Positions 60,521 to 64,000 of a DNA stretch of 64,000 nt are shown in pieces. The notes under the pieces were generated by a model. That model was given only the letters and a program-made list of their open reading frames with translations. It ran no database searches and was not told the DNA's origin. The position numbers were made by a program, and so were the translations under genes. The stretch spans positions 79,085 through 143,084 of the forward strand of contig VXAY01006942.1 in NCBI GenBank assembly GCA_013399855.1. Direction: 5' to 3'. This DNA is from Oxyruncus cristatus (lineage: Eukaryota > Chordata > Aves > Passeriformes > Cotingidae). Every line of letters begins with the position of its first letter. The first letter of the stretch is position 1.

Positions 60521-61983
60521 GCCACTGTCAAGGTTTAGCCCTTGTACTTTCTGCACAGCGCTTATCAACCTACAAATTTTGCTAATAAGTAGGAAGAGTT
60601 CTCACAGACAAAACAGATCTCTTTGAAATGGGGATTAATACTAAGATTTATTGCTATACAATCAGAACTAAGGGAAAATACTTATATATACAATAACTCT
60701 AACTAGTTTTCCTATAATAACAAACTTATATATGTACAAATGCCACCCCTCCTCTTCCTCAAAAAACAGTCCAGAGGAAGAAAGAGAAGGGAGGAAAAAG
60801 TCTTTAAGGTAACAGTTCAAACTCTTGCAGTTTGAAGATATCTCTCTCTATATATATATTGGAATGCAAGGGAGTTTACCTCCCACTTCTAGTCGCTTGT
60901 CCATAGTCGCTGAGGATTTAACCACGTCGTCACCATGGGATCCAGAGCTCCATGGAGGTTTCTTCTACGAGGAGGTTTAGGGGGGTTACTTTAGACTCAC
61001 CACCCCTCGCTGGGATCACAGGGGTTCTGGGTTTCTTTGACTCAGTCCACACCCAAGAACACTCTCTGATGCTGTGCTTTGCTGCTTATAGCTTCTTCTC
61101 TTTTGCCCTCTGGAATTCTTCTGACTTTCTGCTTCTGGACAGACGCCCCATTTTGGCTCTCGGTCGCGGCTGGTTACTCCAACTTCACCACCGCTCTCCA
61201 AATGCCATCAACACCCGGTCCCCGTTCGCACCGGGCCCCTCATATGGGGGGGCTTCATGTGAGGCTCATCCTTTGGACAAAGTCCCAAGGTCATCAGAGG
61301 GGCACAGCCCCTCAAAGGAGAATTCATTCAGCTTCTCTACCATTCTGTGGCTGCAATTCCTCTGCAGCTTGGTACAAACAGTTTTCAGGTGACCCAGTCT
61401 TGGCCTCAAGCCATCTCTGCCCTTCCCCGGGGCTATCCAGGCCTCCGGGGGGAGAACCCACACGAAAGTTCCTTCTATCCAAATCATTTCCACAGGTGGC
61501 AGCGGTTTTAAAGTCTTTTCCCCTGCTGGAGGGAGAGAGGGGGGGCTCCCCCTCGCCTCTGCCCTCCCTCCTCTTCACGGACCTTGGCAGCTACATTGTT
61601 ACCTCTTGTTCTCCAACGCTCCTCTCAGGGCTGGAATTTCTTCTGCCTCAGCCGAGCAGCTTTTCTCTGGAGTTTCTTCTCCACTCTGCTACATGCTTCG
61701 GCCAGAAGGTTCAGTGCCATGCCTGCCCCCGGCCTAAGGCCAGGGGAGGAGGGGGCTCGGCCCCCACTGGGGGAGGCCTTGCTGCCTCCCTCACGACATG
61801 GCTCCGAATTTCTTTCTGCCCCACACACAACTACCACAACCCTTCTTTTCCGGTTTGAGTTAAATATGTAATTCGTGGAGACGTCACAGAGGTCCTCTAT
61901 TGGCTACTTAGCCGGAATTTCACCTGGAATCAACCATCTTCTACTCTAAAACTGAGGGGAATGGGCTAAACCATGACAGCCAC
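60521..61983 (-). mobile_element. 1453-bp LTR-like element with inverted-repeat ends and 5-bp target duplication GCCAC
   Basis: The element is 60526-61978. It begins TGTCAAGGTTTAGCCC and ends GGGCTAAACCATGACA, a 16-bp terminal inverted repeat with one mismatch and TG...CA ends. GCCAC flanks it at 60521-60525 and 61979-61983. On the minus strand, TATATAAG occurs at 60732-60725 and 60688-60681 and AATAAA at 60652-60647, so a promoter and poly(A) signal lie in order close to the left end, supporting a reverse-oriented LTR with a long GC-rich U3. A solo ERVL-type LTR is the best reading. No gag, pol or env sequence is seen, but at 1.45 kb it is long. Confidence 0.82.
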
Positions 61984-63730
61984 AAACATTAAACTTTCAA
62001 TTGGAAGAAAATGAGAACAATTCTCAGCCACCTCTTTCATAAAAACCCTTCAATCATTTGTAATGTTTTGTGACCAGTAAATAATAGAGCTGTTTCATGG
62101 AGCTATTTAAGTCATATTATTTACAGCTGGAGAAAAATGAGGAACAGTCATTTTCTAGGGAGGCCAAAAAATACATTCATGCAAACTAAATTAGATTAGG
62201 AATTTTTTTGCCATTGGATTGAGAAGATAAAGGATAACCTTTTCAACTTTTATTTTGCCTAGCATTGCATTTATATTTTCAAATGAAAGATCTCAAACAC
62301 GGAACTTCACAAGTGTTAATAGGTTTCAGTGCTATTGCTGATGCGCTGAGACTAAATACAGATGAAACTACTGAAATATTGCTGTAGTTGGAATGTCCAC
62401 ACAGAGTCTTTTAAAACAGCACTTAATTTTTAATTTTTTTTTTTTAATCACGTGGTGTCAAATTATACACCACTGTGCAAAGACTTGTTAAACAGACTCT
62501 TGAGAAAGCATCTTCAAAGTTTTGGGGTAGGGGATGTTTTGTTTTGCTGGTTGTTTCTTTTTTAACATGGGTTGGTGGGGAGAAGGTAAATCTGCAACTC
62601 TGTAATTTTTCTCTACAGTCTCACTGCTGTCCTTCTGTGTGCACCAAATACCTTTGCAGTCTCAGGGGCTGCAGTATTGACAGTCCACAGACATAGAGAG
62701 GAGCTGGGAGCTAGGACTAGGCAAAAATCCGTTCCTCATATTGGTACTGCACATATAGCTCTTCTCAGAGAGAACTAGGCAGAGAGATATTTCAGCTACC
62801 TGCTTGTACAGCAGTAATTGTTTTTCAAATTCTGCATTTTGATCTGACACTTATATTGGATGAAATTTGGTCACTGCACAGCATGTCTAAGTGCAGCTTC
62901 CCCACAGGCAATGGAGCCCTGCTAATGAACAGACAGGGCTGCTCTCCAGTAATGGTCAATTCCTATGCTGCAATACTTGCAGAATCACCACCAAGGGGTT
63001 TGGGAAGAAGAAAAGTTAAATAAGGGAAGCGTAGCAGATCCATTGTGTTCTGAACCTCCTGCCATTTTCCATCACTTTCTCATTAAAAAAATGTCACATT
63101 TGAAGGCATCTTCAGAGTACATATTTATTTTAAGTTATTGCTATTGTTTTAAACTAGACAGAGGCTCAGATGAATCAAGAACTGCACAGACAATTGGAAG
63201 AAAATGACCCTTAATCCAAAGAGTTTACGAAGTGAACTTATACTATTGAACCACGTAGCAGCAGAGTCTCAAAAATATGGCAAAACATATCAAAATATAG
63301 GTATTGAAATGAAAAATGGAATAAATAGATGGAAAATGCTCACTTTTTCAGCATAATTCAAGGTCTATGTTAAACTTCTAGCAGACAGAACCTGCTTTTT
63401 GTACCTCACACTGTTCCTTAAGAATAGCTTTACAGGAGAGACTTATAGAATATATTGTCAAAATATAAAATATATACCTGTGAGATAACAGAGACACATC
63501 TTGTCTTTCTCTCTTGTACCTTTTATATTCACTATCAGAAGCAACTCATGAGTTTCTCAGAAACCTAATCTTCAATGAGTAACAAAAATATTCATAATAT
63601 TCATAAAAGCAACTGTTTGCTGTATGCTGACTAGTATTGTTTCAGTGCTTCTTCACAGTCTTTATCAATTTTTGCTCCTGTATTACTCTTAAGATTATAA
63701 ACTACATGGAGAAGTGCCTACTTTCTTATT
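61984..63730. other. SUGCT intron, nothing recognised
   Basis: AT-rich DNA between the long LTR and the edge ORF. Short open frames (up to 80 codons) carry no family signal. Confidence 0.5.
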
Positions 63731-64000
63731 TTATTTTATATATGCTGATGGAATGGCGCATATGGGGATCTGGTCTCCAAACATATCATCATCATGGCTA
63801 GGCTTTGCGAACAAAGATTTGAGAAGGACTCTACCCACGCTTGCTACAAGCACGTTGATGGCTAAAAAGGCCAACGTGAGACAAACAAGTCTGGTTACAA
63901 AAGGCGCAGCGGAAAGTCTCCTTAGGCAGTATTGGCAAGACTCGGTTCTTTCTGCATTGTCTTTTCCCCTCAAGAACGATTCTGTGTGTATTCTCAAAAG
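63731..64000 (-). CDS. Unidentified open reading frame running off the right edge, with one hydrophobic segment
   Basis: The minus-strand frame is open from the window edge to a TAA at 63733-63731, about 89 codons, with no start needed inside the window. It has a basic and cysteine-containing stretch (CQYCLRRL), then a hydrophobic run of about 20 residues (LVCLTLAFLAINVLVASV), then an acidic HDDDMFGDQ motif. CpG dinucleotides are noticeably more frequent here (for example in 63755-63960) than in the surrounding AT-rich DNA. An AATAAA overlaps and follows the stop codon (63735-63730). It could be a terminal exon, a retrocopy fragment or chance. I do not recognise the protein, and it is not part of SUGCT as I know it. 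Confidence 0.25.
   Translation of the reverse strand, partial: LLRIHTESFLRGKDNAERTESCQYCLRRLSAAPFVTRLVCLTLAFLAINVLVASVGRVLLKSLFAKPSHDDDMFGDQIPICAIPSAYIK

Noticed and set aside
59561..61983. Possible provirus between the LTRs at 59566 and 60526
   Set aside because: Different families and opposite orientation, each with its own complete target duplication; only about 530 bp separates them.
1..64000. CRISPR array or a defence/biosynthetic gene cluster
   Set aside because: No regularly spaced repeats with unique spacers and no cluster of coding genes; composition and repeats are those of a bird chromosome.

Overview
The window looks like vertebrate, almost certainly bird, chromosomal DNA. It is AT-rich and nearly gene-free. 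It carries many truncated CR1 LINE copies with typical avian CR1 3' tails, solo LTRs of avian endogenous-retrovirus (ERV) type, and a few very old CORE-SINE/MIR-like relics. There are no bacterial operons, no CRISPR array and no tRNA or rRNA gene. The avian assignment rests on recognising the repeat families by eye, not on a database search.

The only protein-coding sequence I can identify is one exon on the minus strand at 35172-35335. It is the last coding exon of SUGCT (succinyl-CoA:glutarate CoA-transferase, CoA-transferase family III), with a polypyrimidine/AG splice acceptor on its right and a stop codon, short 3'UTR and AATAAA signal on its left. If that is right, everything to the left (about 1-34990) is intergenic DNA downstream of SUGCT, and everything to the right (35336 to at least 63.7 kb) is SUGCT intron. 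No second SUGCT exon was found.

Layout. 1-35 kb: intergenic, with CR1 fragments (about 0.7, 2.6, 8.8, 14.8 and 18.0 kb), two MIR-like relics (19.0 and 27.8 kb), microsatellites, several small direct duplications and a 250-bp polypyrimidine tract at 27 kb. 35.0-35.34 kb: SUGCT terminal exon. 36.2-44.1 kb: a repeat cluster with a CR1 tail, two adjacent minus-strand solo LTRs (one inside the tail of a 2-kb CR1 that keeps a decayed reverse transcriptase ORF), an ancient CR1 remnant, a 611-bp solo LTR and a 1079-bp solo LTR. 44-59 kb: mostly unannotated intronic DNA with two MIR-like relics and CR1 scraps. 59.5-62 kb: a 419-bp solo LTR and a 1453-bp LTR. The last 270 bp hold an open reading frame with a predicted membrane segment that runs off the window edge; I do not recognise it.

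Four LTRs have intact target-site duplications that I could read directly (GGTCTT, CAAAC, ACCTG, GCCAC), so their borders are precise. No gag, pol or env sequence was seen between LTRs; all look like solo LTRs. I found no convincing novel multi-gene system. The most useful points for follow-up are the nested LTR/CR1 structure, the unusually long LTR with inverted-repeat ends, the unresolved base N at a duplication junction, and the open reading frame at the right edge.
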